A DNA stretch of 64,000 bases from an uncultured Marinobacterium sp. (GTDB lineage: Bacteria; Pseudomonadota; Gammaproteobacteria; Pseudomonadales; Balneatricaceae). Position 1 is the first letter of the stretch. Every line of letters starts with the position of its first letter. The position numbers and the translations under genes were made by a program. The DNA lies in the NCBI GenBank assembly GCA_947501565.1, contig CANMWJ010000002.1, forward strand, positions 284,016 to 348,015. The letters run 5' to 3'. This document shows positions 51,633-60,653 of this stretch, piece after piece. The notes under the pieces are model-generated. The model was not told the origin of the DNA. It was given only the letters and a program-made list of their open reading frames with translations, and did not search any database.

Positions 51633-52871
51633 TTGGAATTTGTTGTGTCTACTAAATGCTTTCCCGGTCTTCCGCTTTTTGATTCCGCTAAGTACTTCAA
51701 CCTGATATCTAGACACGACGTGTTTCCTGATCAGTCTCCCGCTGTCGAGGACTTTGTTGTTGGCCTCGATGTTGAGGGTGCGCTTGACGATTACCGCTAT
51801 ACCAAGGAGTTCCTAACTAGCTACAGTAAAAAAAGCCAGGATACCTACGATAAGTTCCGAGGTGACGCTGAGCGGCTTTTGCTTTGGGCTTGGCTTATCA
51901 AAAAGAGATCTATTGTGGATCTGCGACGACGTGACCTGGAAGAATACACAGACTTCGTTGCTAAGCCTGATCCACATTGGCAGTCAGACAACACGGCACG
52001 CAGATTTCTGAGCGTAAACGGTATCCGCGAACCCAATGAAAACTGGCGGCCTTTTCGTTCGGCAGGCGCTGGTAAAGGTCGGCTTAACACCAAGTCCTGG
52101 CAAGGACTGTTCTCCAACCTCAGTGTATTCTTCAACTACTTGATGGCTGAAGATTATGCGCCAGGTAATCATATCCCGATCGTAAAGAAGAATTGCCCCT
52201 ACCTTAGACAAGAAACCGGCATCAATACCGCTCGCCGCTTGTCAGAACTCCAGTGGGAATATCTACTCAGCGCCGCAAAGTCGATGGCTGATGCTGACCC
52301 TCAACATGAAAGAACGCTTTTCGTTGTCGCTACATTGAAGTCTCTGAAGTTGCGCATTTCTGAACTATCAGAGCGGCCAAGTTGGCTCCCAGTGATGTCT
52401 CACTTTCATCGTGATCACGAAGGAAATTGGTGGTTTCGCACGTTTGGCAAGGGCGCTAAAGAGAGAGATGTTTCAATTTCTAACGAATATCTCGAGTTTC
52501 TCCGGCGATACCGGCAATACCGAGGCCTGACTCCCCTGCCCTCTAAAGACTCGGCTGAACCGGTTGTGGAATCTCGCGTTAAAAATCGCGGTATTGGCAG
52601 TCGTCAACTGCGTAATATCGTCGAATGCGCTTTGAATGAAGGTTGCCACTCGTTAATTAAGGACGGGTTTACGGTGGAGGCAACAGAGTTACGTGCTGCT
52701 ACTACGCATTGGCTCAGGCATACTGGCGCCTCTATGGAAGTGGCCGCAGGCCGTGATCTCTCCCATGTGCAGGCAGATTTAGGGCATGGGAGCATTAGGA
52801 CCACTGATGAATTGTATGTGGACTCAGATAATATGGAGCGGGCTTCAAGTGCTAAGAGCCAAGAAGTGTAA
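51633..52871 (+). CDS. tyrosine recombinase / site-specific integrase
   Basis: A 412-residue recombinase. An N-terminal SAM-like DNA-binding domain spans about 50-170. The catalytic residues are Arg241 (LKLRISELS), Lys273/276 (TFGKGAKERDV), His359 and Arg362 (THWLRHTGAS), His385 (LGHGSIRTTDELY) and the nucleophile Tyr395, so it looks intact. The start is unclear: TTG 51633 or GTG 51645, neither with a good ribosome site. It is larger than integron integrases and has no adjacent tRNA, attC array or other phage genes. Likely a solitary integrase of an unclassified island. Confidence 0.88.
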   Translation: MEFVVSTKCFPGLPLFDSAKYFNLISRHDVFPDQSPAVEDFVVGLDVEGALDDYRYTKEFLTSYSKKSQDTYDKFRGDAERLLLWAWLIKKRSIVDLRRRDLEEYTDFVAKPDPHWQSDNTARRFLSVNGIREPNENWRPFRSAGAGKGRLNTKSWQGLFSNLSVFFNYLMAEDYAPGNHIPIVKKNCPYLRQETGINTARRLSELQWEYLLSAAKSMADADPQHERTLFVVATLKSLKLRISELSERPSWLPVMSHFHRDHEGNWWFRTFGKGAKERDVSISNEYLEFLRRYRQYRGLTPLPSKDSAEPVVESRVKNRGIGSRQLRNIVECALNEGCHSLIKDGFTVEATELRAATTHWLRHTGASMEVAAGRDLSHVQADLGHGSIRTTDELYVDSDNMERASSAKSQEV

Positions 52872-52902
52872 TGTCAGTGCGCTGTTCTTCGCAGCCTAAC
52901 GC

Positions 52903-53571
52903 TCATTCAACACTGGACTTATGAAGAGTCGTCCTGATACTTGCAGTACCTGAGCGACTGCAGGTATTTCCTTCAGACAGCTTCATAGCACTGAAGACAC
53001 AAAGGGCCGCATGCGCATCGTTACCTGCGTATAGCACCTGGTCATTTTGGAGGTGCTTACGTGACCAGTTGGACATGGCGACACTCTTGGATTTCATAAA
53101 CCGTCTATTGAATAGTACTGCTATCGCTGCTTTTATGCCGATCTCCCGACGGTAACCCTGCCGTCTGAAGATGGTGTTAAGGTCGAGTACCTCTTGCGGG
53201 TTGACGCCAAGTTTTTGCCGAATGAGTTTTAGGTCCGATTTTAGCCCAAAGCCAACTTTCACGATGTCTGTAGAAGACAGGATCTGTTCTAGTTCGGCTG
53301 CACAGTTAACCCAATCTAACTGGAAGATGTACGCTTTGTCTGGTGTGGATAATTGGACGACGTGAGGGCCTTCGGATACTTGCCCTTTTTTGAACGTAGG
53401 TTGAGACTCAGTATCAAACCCTAAGTGCTTGTTTCTTATCAGGTCTTCATATGCAGAAACGACGTCCTTTGGTGTCTTGGGAACAACTATCTGATCTATA
53501 GGAATACCACCAAAAGGTGCAAGGGCCGCGATCTGTTGCTTTGTTGGTGCTGCGATCTCATTTGAATTCAT
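52903..53571 (-). CDS. DEDDy 3'-5' exonuclease domain protein (RNase D-like)
   Basis: A 222-residue nuclease. The DEDDy residues are visible: Asp53 and Glu55 (LGFDTESQP), Asp113 (FGLKSDL), Tyr181 and Asp185 (LYAGNDAHAAL). The fold resembles the exonuclease domain of RNase D and WRN without an HRDC domain. It converges on the recombinase with 31 bases between stops. It could be part of the same acquired segment. Substrate (RNA or DNA) unknown. Confidence 0.85.
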   Translation of the reverse strand: MNSNEIAAPTKQQIAALAPFGGIPIDQIVVPKTPKDVVSAYEDLIRNKHLGFDTESQPTFKKGQVSEGPHVVQLSTPDKAYIFQLDWVNCAAELEQILSSTDIVKVGFGLKSDLKLIRQKLGVNPQEVLDLNTIFRRQGYRREIGIKAAIAVLFNRRFMKSKSVAMSNWSRKHLQNDQVLYAGNDAHAALCVFSAMKLSEGNTCSRSGTASIRTTLHKSSVE

Positions 53572-53645
53572 GCGCGGGTTCGTTTCCGGCCAGTAATGGC
53601 GACTAATCGATTGTGCTTATCAGCTGTTGTATACGGCAGCCTGGT

Positions 53646-54212
53646 TTACGCTAGCTCGTTTCTAACCAGCGCCTCAAGTTGAAACACATGCTCATCATGG
53701 TCGCCGAGGGCGCGTAACGACTCTGCTAGTTTCAGGAGGTATTCGGAATTAGGACCGCTGGGGCCGGACGCCTTCGCGATCTGCTTAGCGATCAACTCTT
53801 CCTTGTCCGGACCTAGATAAGCGGCGTTGTCTTCGGATGCGATATACACCAATCCATCGTTCTGGCTACCATCATCGAATGTCATGGGTGTGAAAAAGCG
53901 CAGATAGCCGTTCTTTTCCCGTACATCAAGATGATCGAATACCTCTGTTGATACCCGATATGCGACCCCTTTACAGTGGCTGCCCTGGCTTTCCACCAAC
54001 GTCACCACCCGTCCAGGCTGCGCGTGGGTGCCTCTGTGGTCATGGGAACCCTGCCAGAAACGCCGTTCCCAGTTCTGAATGTTGGCCGGGCGGGATTCCA
54101 GATAGTCAAAGTCCACTTTAAAAATCAGCGATCCGTAGCCAAACAGCCACACGGTATCTAAATGTTCTAATGGCTGGCGTTGGCGATTCAGTTCAACAGT
54201 ATTAAATGACAT
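53646..54212 (-). CDS. ChaC-like glutathione-specific gamma-glutamylcyclotransferase
   Basis: A 188-residue protein of the ChaC family that cleaves glutathione to 5-oxoproline and Cys-Gly. VWLFGYGSLIFK is the family signature, followed by RFWQGSHDHRG, the catalytic Glu in LDVREKNGY, and YLLKLAESLRALGDHD. Length suits the bacterial form. Confidence 0.92.
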   Translation of the reverse strand: MSFNTVELNRQRQPLEHLDTVWLFGYGSLIFKVDFDYLESRPANIQNWERRFWQGSHDHRGTHAQPGRVVTLVESQGSHCKGVAYRVSTEVFDHLDVREKNGYLRFFTPMTFDDGSQNDGLVYIASEDNAAYLGPDKEELIAKQIAKASGPSGPNSEYLLKLAESLRALGDHDEHVFQLEALVRNELA

Positions 54213-54347
54213 AACAACACATATGGAGATTCATGAGGGGTGGAACGCATACGGTGCTTTCTGGGTTAGATCCAGCCCTGTTGTCTGGACGGCACAACGT
54301 TACCACGAAATCCATTCTGATACAGAGAGTTAAACGCCCTCTTCAGT

Positions 54348-54539
54348 TTATGATATCCCTTTTACTAGTGCTTCGACATGGCACCGGCACTCACCACATC
54401 GGGGCTGCAGTCCGTGCACGGCAAAGATCTCGCGGTACTCCTCTTCACCAAACTCGATGGCTTCCTTTATGTCGTCCACGTAGAGGTCGTTACAGGTGCA
54501 GACCAGGGTTGGGTCTTGGGCTTTACGTTCAGTATCCAT
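54348..54539 (-). CDS. bfd: Bfd-like [2Fe-2S] protein
   Basis: A 63-residue protein with Cys14, Cys16, Cys48 and Cys51 (VCTCNDLY and RCGECRCH), the C-x-C-x31-C-x2-C spacing of bacterioferritin-associated ferredoxin, which releases iron from bacterioferritin. It carries about ten residues more at the N-terminus than E. coli Bfd. No bacterioferritin gene is adjacent. Confidence 0.85.
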   Translation of the reverse strand: MDTERKAQDPTLVCTCNDLYVDDIKEAIEFGEEEYREIFAVHGLQPRCGECRCHVEALVKGIS

Positions 54540-54644
54540 TGCGCGATATCCGGTATCAGGATGAAGAGCGATGGATTGTAGGTTGTGTGCGCTACCCTGA
54601 ATAACGAAACGATTTCAGCTTCACTTGAGAGCTGTGCATGCGGC

Positions 54645-55319
54645 TCAGTAACTGAACAGCTCTTCCGCGGACAGGATCGATAAACGTCCCGATTGCAGCA
54701 GCGTGTCTATCCAGATCTGGTTCACGCCTTTTTCGATATAGGGTGTGTTGACGTGGCCATGAACGACCAGGTCGATGTTTTTTATCTGCGTGGAGTTTTT
54801 CGTTAATGCTTGCTGATACTGGTGAGTGGACCACAGGCAAAGGTCGCGCCTGATCAGCTTGCTGCGCCAGCGACTTTGGAGTGCACGCCAGTTGTCCGGG
54901 GCTGCTGCATGGGTAACACCGATACGTCCTGCGGACGTGTTGACGGTCAGAGCGACACTTGTCTGTTCAGTTATTAGATGTGCGCTTTGTTGTAGCTGCG
55001 CCTTAGATAGGGATTCTATCCAGTTACCACCGTGTTTCAGGTGCATCTGACGCACGATGGGGTCAGATAATCCCTGGATCAACATCTCTTCGTGGTTACC
55101 CATCACCGCGAAGAACCAGGGTTCGTTCAGCATCTCCAGGCATCTCGGGGAGTCGGGACCACGATCGATAAAGTCGCCGGTTGAGAACAGGCGGTCGTAG
55201 CGGGTGTCGAAGCTTCTGCGTTCGAGAACACGTTTCAGCTGACCATATTCACCATGTATATCCCCGACAAAGTAGTCAGTTCCCTGTGTGTTTTCGGTGT
55301 ATTCGCGGTGCAGGGTCAT
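54645..55319 (-). CDS. PrpA/PrpB-like metallophosphoesterase
   Basis: A 224-residue phosphoprotein phosphatase-fold enzyme. The metal motifs are YFVGDIHGEYGQL, TGDFIDRGPDSP, VMGNHEEML, VTHAAAPD and VVHGHV, in the order of PPP-type serine/threonine phosphatases such as PrpA of enterobacteria. It could alternatively act on small molecules such as dinucleotides. Confidence 0.9.
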   Translation of the reverse strand: MTLHREYTENTQGTDYFVGDIHGEYGQLKRVLERRSFDTRYDRLFSTGDFIDRGPDSPRCLEMLNEPWFFAVMGNHEEMLIQGLSDPIVRQMHLKHGGNWIESLSKAQLQQSAHLITEQTSVALTVNTSAGRIGVTHAAAPDNWRALQSRWRSKLIRRDLCLWSTHQYQQALTKNSTQIKNIDLVVHGHVNTPYIEKGVNQIWIDTLLQSGRLSILSAEELFSY

Positions 55320-55378
55320 AGGCAGGTTTTCGCAGGTGAGGGCAGGAAGTGCTGCCCTGCTCTTTTAGATCCAGTTTT

Positions 55379-56020
55379 TTAGATCCAGTGGCGTTTCAAC
55401 AGGCGGTCGTAGAGCGTAAATACGTCCATCGCGAGTGTGCGATCAGCAAAGACACCGGAGTATTTATTGGTATGGAACTGGTTGCGCACCAGGCGCACGG
55501 TTTGCAGGCTCTCCGCTTCGGAGGTGCTGATCAGGTTTTCAGCTTCTGCCTGCTGGATCAGCGCCATAAACTTGCCTTTGAAATACTCACTCAGCAGGCC
55601 TTCAACAACGGCCGAAGACATAATTACAAACGACATCCAGGCGCTGCTTTCAAAAGCACGGTCGGCCTCATCGGCAAATTGCCCCAGGCGCATCTGCTTT
55701 TCCGGATTGTTGATATGGGGGAACAGCAGGCTGTAATCGCGAATGCCCGCGTAATGGACGATCAGGCGATTGCCGTCGCTGTTCATGTCTGGCAAGCCGG
55801 AGACGTTATGGATAATCACGCTGTCATTATCAACGCTGTGACGTGGCGACATGCCGTTACCAAACTCGTCAAATCGCCCGGGATCGTGGTATTCCAGCGA
55901 CGTTGTCAGGATGGCGTACGCGGGCAGCGTCGGGATGGTGTAAACCCGGTCCTGAGCGCCCTGTGTGTTGTAAAACGACCTGAACGAGCCGCCGGTGAGC
56001 TCAAAGACTGTGGTTTTCAT
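55379..56020 (-). CDS. hypothetical protein with possible HEPN-like C-terminal domain
   Basis: A 213-residue soluble protein. The N-terminal half is unassigned. The C-terminal half is helical: AWMSFVIMSSAVVEGLLSEYF, then SLQTVRLVRNQFHTNKYSG. The R-x6-H (Arg176-His183) or R-N-x2-H arrangement after a helix, and the VEGLL helix before it, resemble HEPN/DUF4145 domains, where such residues form an RNase site. I cannot confirm it. It stands alone among housekeeping-type genes, with no obvious antitoxin partner. Confidence 0.6.
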   Translation of the reverse strand: MKTTVFELTGGSFRSFYNTQGAQDRVYTIPTLPAYAILTTSLEYHDPGRFDEFGNGMSPRHSVDNDSVIIHNVSGLPDMNSDGNRLIVHYAGIRDYSLLFPHINNPEKQMRLGQFADEADRAFESSAWMSFVIMSSAVVEGLLSEYFKGKFMALIQQAEAENLISTSEAESLQTVRLVRNQFHTNKYSGVFADRTLAMDVFTLYDRLLKRHWI

Positions 56021-56200
56021 TTAGCTAAGCTATCCTTGGCCCGCGACTATACAACCGGGGTGACAATGACTGAATCTGTTACGGCCGGTAATGATAGGCG
56101 CTAGGATTCCGTTTGCAAATCAGTCTACTGCAGAACCTTCGCTGGATGTATTAATCCTTAGCAAGGATCATAAAAACCGTGAATGCCCGACCGGTATAGC

Positions 56201-56683
56201 TCAGCTTTCTATCTCATACCAACGCCCGTCGGGGCGCCCTATCCGAATCCACTCATAACGCAGGTCATCCCGCCTTGCCAGTCGGCGGAAGCGGTTGTCC
56301 AGTATCCAGCCTTCAACGGAGAGAACCACGTGTACTTCACCCTTTTCCGTCACAGCATAAACAAGATCAGATCCGATACCCATTTGTTCCAGCCGCTGGC
56401 GGCTCCACAAAGCAAAGTCCTCACAATCGCCTTTTAGGCTGATAACCCAGTGCTCTTCACGTTTGTGTTGTTCTTCATCGGTGATGTATTCGTGCGCCGC
56501 GTGGGCTTCATCAAGCACGGTTTGTAAGGCATTGACCAAAGACCAGCAGTTGCCACCGCGGGTACGGTAGTCGGCGCAGCCTTGTACGGGGGGAACGGGA
56601 TCACCGATATGGAAAGGGGTTGGTGGGGTAACGGAACAGCCAGATACCAGAAACGCGATCAGAAACGCGATGCTGATTTTCAT
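56201..56683 (-). CDS. LapG-like transglutaminase-fold cysteine protease, lipoprotein
   Basis: A 160-residue exported protein. A lipobox LVSGC places the lipidated Cys at residue 16. The catalytic triad of the BTLCP/LapG family is seen: Cys87 (GDCEDFAL), His118 (EVHVVLSV) and Asp129 (LDNRF). LapG cleaves large adhesins when released by LapD, but LapG itself is longer and not a lipoprotein. No lapD or lapA homologue is nearby, so this is a small relative with an unknown target. Confidence 0.82.
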   Translation of the reverse strand: MKISIAFLIAFLVSGCSVTPPTPFHIGDPVPPVQGCADYRTRGGNCWSLVNALQTVLDEAHAAHEYITDEEQHKREEHWVISLKGDCEDFALWSRQRLEQMGIGSDLVYAVTEKGEVHVVLSVEGWILDNRFRRLARRDDLRYEWIRIGRPDGRWYEIES

Positions 56684-56969
56684 GTGACACTCCTAAACCC
56701 TCGGCGTTTTTATTCCCTCTCGCCAAGAGGTTTTAGATGCCCTGTGTGCATCCTTTCGGTAGAGCGCCTTGTTAATTTGAGTTTACATATGGCTACAAAA
56801 TGTACAGATTGTGTACAAGAAGTATAGCGACAGATGGCAGAAGGTCATGCTGATTTAATTGCAACCTAATGCCATTATCGTTGATTTTTAATACAGCAGT
56901 ACCGTCACGGGATGCTTGTTAAATCATTACTTATCATATGGTTAGCGCTGATACTGAATGCTGGATCTA

Positions 56970-59900
56970 TCAGGCGCTGTAACGCTCTTCAAGCCTGGAG
57001 AGCCCCAGGCCATTGTTCTTCTGGACTTTAATTTGTGTAGGAATCCGCTCTTTCATCGCCTCGATATGGCTTATCACCCCGATCATCTTGCCTGACGCAT
57101 TCAGGTTATCGAGTGCATCCAGTGCGGTATCCAAGGTTTCAGCATCAAGGGTGCCGAACCCCTCATCCAGAAACAGGGAGTCGATGCTGGTTTTCTGGCT
57201 GACCAGATCAGAAAGCGCCAGGGCCAGCGACAGGCTGACCAGAAAGCTTTCACCGCCGGACAGGGTTTTAGTGTCACGCACACTGTCGCCCTGCCAGGTG
57301 TCCAATACTTGTAGCTCCAGTGCTTCGGACTGTTTGCGCTGTAGCAGATAGCGACCATGCAACCGATCCAGGCGCCGGTTTGCCAGATAAACCAGGTGAT
57401 CGAGCGTCAAACCCTGGGCAAATCGGCGGAACTTATCACCTTTCTGGGAGCCGATCAGGGCGTGAAGATAGGCGATGTCATCGTATTGCAGCTGATTGCG
57501 CTCAATTTCGGCAAAGAGTTCGGTCTGACTGGTTCGGCGACGCTGATCCTCTTCAAGACGCTGTTTGACTTCACCCTGCTTGTGGGTGATTTCACGCAGC
57601 TGTTGTTGAATGTTTCTCAGCTGCTCGTTTACGGCGTCTACCGGGGTATCCAGCCAGCCTTTGGGCTTGGCGTCGGCGAGCAGTTGCTCAAGTTGCTTAG
57701 AGGCCTGCTCTTGCAAGGCGCTGCAACGTTCAAGACGCGATGCGATCGATTGTTTGAGCTCTTGCAGGCGTACCCGCTCCGGTTCCGGCAACAACGCGGC
57801 TTCAAAAGCTTGTTGCGTAGCGAAGGGGCTGTCATCCAGTGCCTGTTGCCAGCGCTGTGTTTGCAGATCCGCATCTTGTTTTAGCTGTGCACTTTGGCTT
57901 TGCGCTGCTTCCAGTTGACCGAACAATTGCTTGAAGTTGTGGCCCATCTGCTGCTGATGTTGCAGCGCAGATGTCTGTGCTGCCTCAGCAGCGGTGAAAG
58001 CCTGTTGTGCCTGCTCTCGTTCTGCTGGTACAGATTTGTCGCCAAATATGCAGTGTCGCTCACGCTGTTTCTGTTTCAGCTGTGTATCTGTGGCGGCCAA
58101 CGCGATTTCTAATGTTTTGAGCTGCTTATCGAGTTGTGAGGCCTGATCCTGGTTTGCCTTTATCGCAACATCCAGATTGGAGAGCGCCTGCGCATGTTCC
58201 TGTAGCTGCTGCGATGTGGTCTGCCAGCGGGCTGCTGTCTCAGTCAGTTCTTTCAACCAAATATCGATGGCGTCCATCACTGGCATCGCAAAGCCGGCGC
58301 CTTGCAGCTCTGCTGCCAGACCGTTGTGCAGTGTTTGTGTATCGCAACGGCAGCTATCGATCTCTGTTGCGAGCTTCTCCGACGTCGCTTGTTGCTGACT
58401 CAGCGTTTGCTGGTGCATTGCGATCTGGTGGCTAATGTCCTGAGAGGCACGCTCTGCGGTCGTCAGCTGTTGCTTCGCTTGCTGAAGTGCCTGACTAAGC
58501 TGCTGGTGCTGATTCAGTTGCGCGGTGAGTTGAGTCAGGCGCTGTTCGTGCTGTTGGCACCACTGCTCCAGGCCTTGGGTATCGCCAATTGTAAGGTTTA
58601 CCGCCAATTCGCCGAGCAGTAACTGCCAGCGTCGCATCAGCGGTGCCAACTCTTCGTTGATCTGGTGCAGGCGGCGGTTTAGCTCCTCCAATTGCAGCTC
58701 TTCATGGCGGATCTTGTTGTTCACCTCGTCCCCCTGCCCTTTTATTGTTTCCAGCTCCTGCTGCAGGGTTTGTTGGCGCTGTTCTGTGTCGGAAAGATTA
58801 ATTGTTCTGTAATTTTCGACCAGTGGGTGTGTGGTTGAACCACACAGAGGACAAGGTTCGTCTGGCCGGAGTTTGTCGCGCTGCGCGGTGAGGTCAGCGA
58901 TCTGGCGCTCCTGTTCCAGCAGCATCTGTACATCTTTCAGCGTTTGCTTCTTATCCTGATACTGCTTACGTAGCGCGGAGACGTTACTCTGTCTCTTACC
59001 AATTGATTGCTGCAGCTGAATCTGGGTGTGTGATTTATGGGTTTGCTCGTCTGTTAGGATCGACCAGTGTGAACTCAGGTTCTGCAACTCAAAGCGCATC
59101 CCCTGCTGCGCGTGCAGCGACTGATGTTCCCGTCGAAGCTCCTCTTCCGGTGCGCCCAACAGCAGCTCAGCGACCTGTTGTTCCAGATCTGTTACCCGCG
59201 CTTTGTTGGTGTCTACTTGCGCGTGTTGTTTGGCGGCATTTTGCTCCGCTGTCAGGATCGCTTGTTTAAGCTTCGCTGAGTCAACTTCGATCGCTTTAGC
59301 GTCAAGCTCAAGCTGCTGCTGTCTTTGCTGCAAACGCTGTAGTTGTTCAACCTGCGCCTGCCACAAAGGCAGGCGTTCAGCCAGCTGAGCATGGCCGGCA
59401 TGCTGATCAAGATAGGCTTGCAGGGTTACTTGTTGGGCACGCAGTTCTTTCTGCTGGCTCAGTTGCTCCTTCAGCCCTGAGGCCAGCGTGTCAGCTCGAT
59501 TTTTGAGTTGAGCATGTTCCTGCGTCTGACGTGTGATCTCGCCTTGCAGCTGGGCGCATTCGTTATCCAGCGGCAACACCTTGCTGTTCAAGAGGCTTTC
59601 GAGTGCTGTATGGGCTTGTTTGGCCTCTGTTAGCTGCTGTTCACTCCTCTTAAGTGAATCCGTAGCCTTGTGGTTGCGCGCCTCTGCATCTGTCACTGAT
59701 TGCTGCAAACGCTCGAGTTCAGCCAGGGATGACTGTTGTCTTTCTAGGGCCAGTTGCATCAGGCCAAAGGGTGACCGTAATGCCTCGGCGGGTGCGGATT
59801 GTGTGAGCCGATCCAGATCTGGCTGACTCTCTTTCTGTGCCTGCTGCGCCGCGCTCAGTTCCGCATCCGCGCTGTTCTTTGACTGCAGAGCCTGTTGATG

Positions 59901-60653
59901 CTGTTGCCACCACTGCTGATGTGCCTGCCACTGATTGCGTTGGCTATCGATCGCCTGTTCCTGAGACTGCAGTGCAGAGAGTTCGTTTTCCAGTTGCTCG
60001 ACCTGTTCGGCGCTGAGCAGTTCAACACCTTCAGCACGGGCCTTCAGCGTCGCAAGGGTCTGTTTCTGAGCGGTGTAGTGCTCATGCACGCGCTCTGAGA
60101 TCAGGCCGTACACCTCGGTGCCCGTGAGCTCCTCCAACAGTTCGGCTCGCTCGTTGGCATCCGCATTCAGAAATGCCGCGAACTGCCCCTGAGAAAGCAT
60201 CATCGATTTAGTAAAACGGGCAAAATCGAGACCGGTGATCTGCTCTACCTGCTGGCTTTTTTTCTTAATCTGCGAAGCGATAATTGCGCCATCGTCCAGA
60301 TTTGCCAGTTCAACCTTTGCGTCCTGCAGGTTGCCGTCTGCCTTGTCGCGTGAGCGTCGCTGACTCCAGAACGCACGGTAGGCATCGCCCTTTACCTCAA
60401 ATTCCACCTCGGCCAGAGCATCCGCGGTACCCCGCGTCATCAGTTCATTGCTGCTTTTGGAGATGTTACTCAGTCGCGGTGTACGGTGGTATAGAGCCAG
60501 ACATATCGCATCCAAGATGGTGGTTTTACCCGCCCCGGTCGGCCCGGTGATTGCGAACAATCCGTTTTCGGAAAACGGCGGTTGGGTAAAGTCGATCTTC
60601 CACTCACCTTTGAGTGAGTTGATGTTCTTAAAGCGCAGGCTGAGAATTTTCAT
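56970..60653 (-). CDS. sbcC: exonuclease subunit SbcC
   Basis: Rad50-like ATPase of 1227 residues that with SbcD cuts hairpins and DNA ends. The N-terminal Walker A is AITGPTGAGKTTILDAI, a long coiled coil rich in Gln/Leu/Glu surrounds a zinc hook CPLC at about residue 600, and the C-terminal part has the signature LSGGESFLVSLSLALALSD and Walker B SLFLDEGFGTLD. It overlaps sbcD by four bases (ATGA). The length is close to, and slightly above, the usual 1,050-1,200. Confidence 0.96.
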   Translation of the reverse strand: MKILSLRFKNINSLKGEWKIDFTQPPFSENGLFAITGPTGAGKTTILDAICLALYHRTPRLSNISKSSNELMTRGTADALAEVEFEVKGDAYRAFWSQRRSRDKADGNLQDAKVELANLDDGAIIASQIKKKSQQVEQITGLDFARFTKSMMLSQGQFAAFLNADANERAELLEELTGTEVYGLISERVHEHYTAQKQTLATLKARAEGVELLSAEQVEQLENELSALQSQEQAIDSQRNQWQAHQQWWQQHQQALQSKNSADAELSAAQQAQKESQPDLDRLTQSAPAEALRSPFGLMQLALERQQSSLAELERLQQSVTDAEARNHKATDSLKRSEQQLTEAKQAHTALESLLNSKVLPLDNECAQLQGEITRQTQEHAQLKNRADTLASGLKEQLSQQKELRAQQVTLQAYLDQHAGHAQLAERLPLWQAQVEQLQRLQQRQQQLELDAKAIEVDSAKLKQAILTAEQNAAKQHAQVDTNKARVTDLEQQVAELLLGAPEEELRREHQSLHAQQGMRFELQNLSSHWSILTDEQTHKSHTQIQLQQSIGKRQSNVSALRKQYQDKKQTLKDVQMLLEQERQIADLTAQRDKLRPDEPCPLCGSTTHPLVENYRTINLSDTEQRQQTLQQELETIKGQGDEVNNKIRHEELQLEELNRRLHQINEELAPLMRRWQLLLGELAVNLTIGDTQGLEQWCQQHEQRLTQLTAQLNQHQQLSQALQQAKQQLTTAERASQDISHQIAMHQQTLSQQQATSEKLATEIDSCRCDTQTLHNGLAAELQGAGFAMPVMDAIDIWLKELTETAARWQTTSQQLQEHAQALSNLDVAIKANQDQASQLDKQLKTLEIALAATDTQLKQKQRERHCIFGDKSVPAEREQAQQAFTAAEAAQTSALQHQQQMGHNFKQLFGQLEAAQSQSAQLKQDADLQTQRWQQALDDSPFATQQAFEAALLPEPERVRLQELKQSIASRLERCSALQEQASKQLEQLLADAKPKGWLDTPVDAVNEQLRNIQQQLREITHKQGEVKQRLEEDQRRRTSQTELFAEIERNQLQYDDIAYLHALIGSQKGDKFRRFAQGLTLDHLVYLANRRLDRLHGRYLLQRKQSEALELQVLDTWQGDSVRDTKTLSGGESFLVSLSLALALSDLVSQKTSIDSLFLDEGFGTLDAETLDTALDALDNLNASGKMIGVISHIEAMKERIPTQIKVQKNNGLGLSRLEERYSA

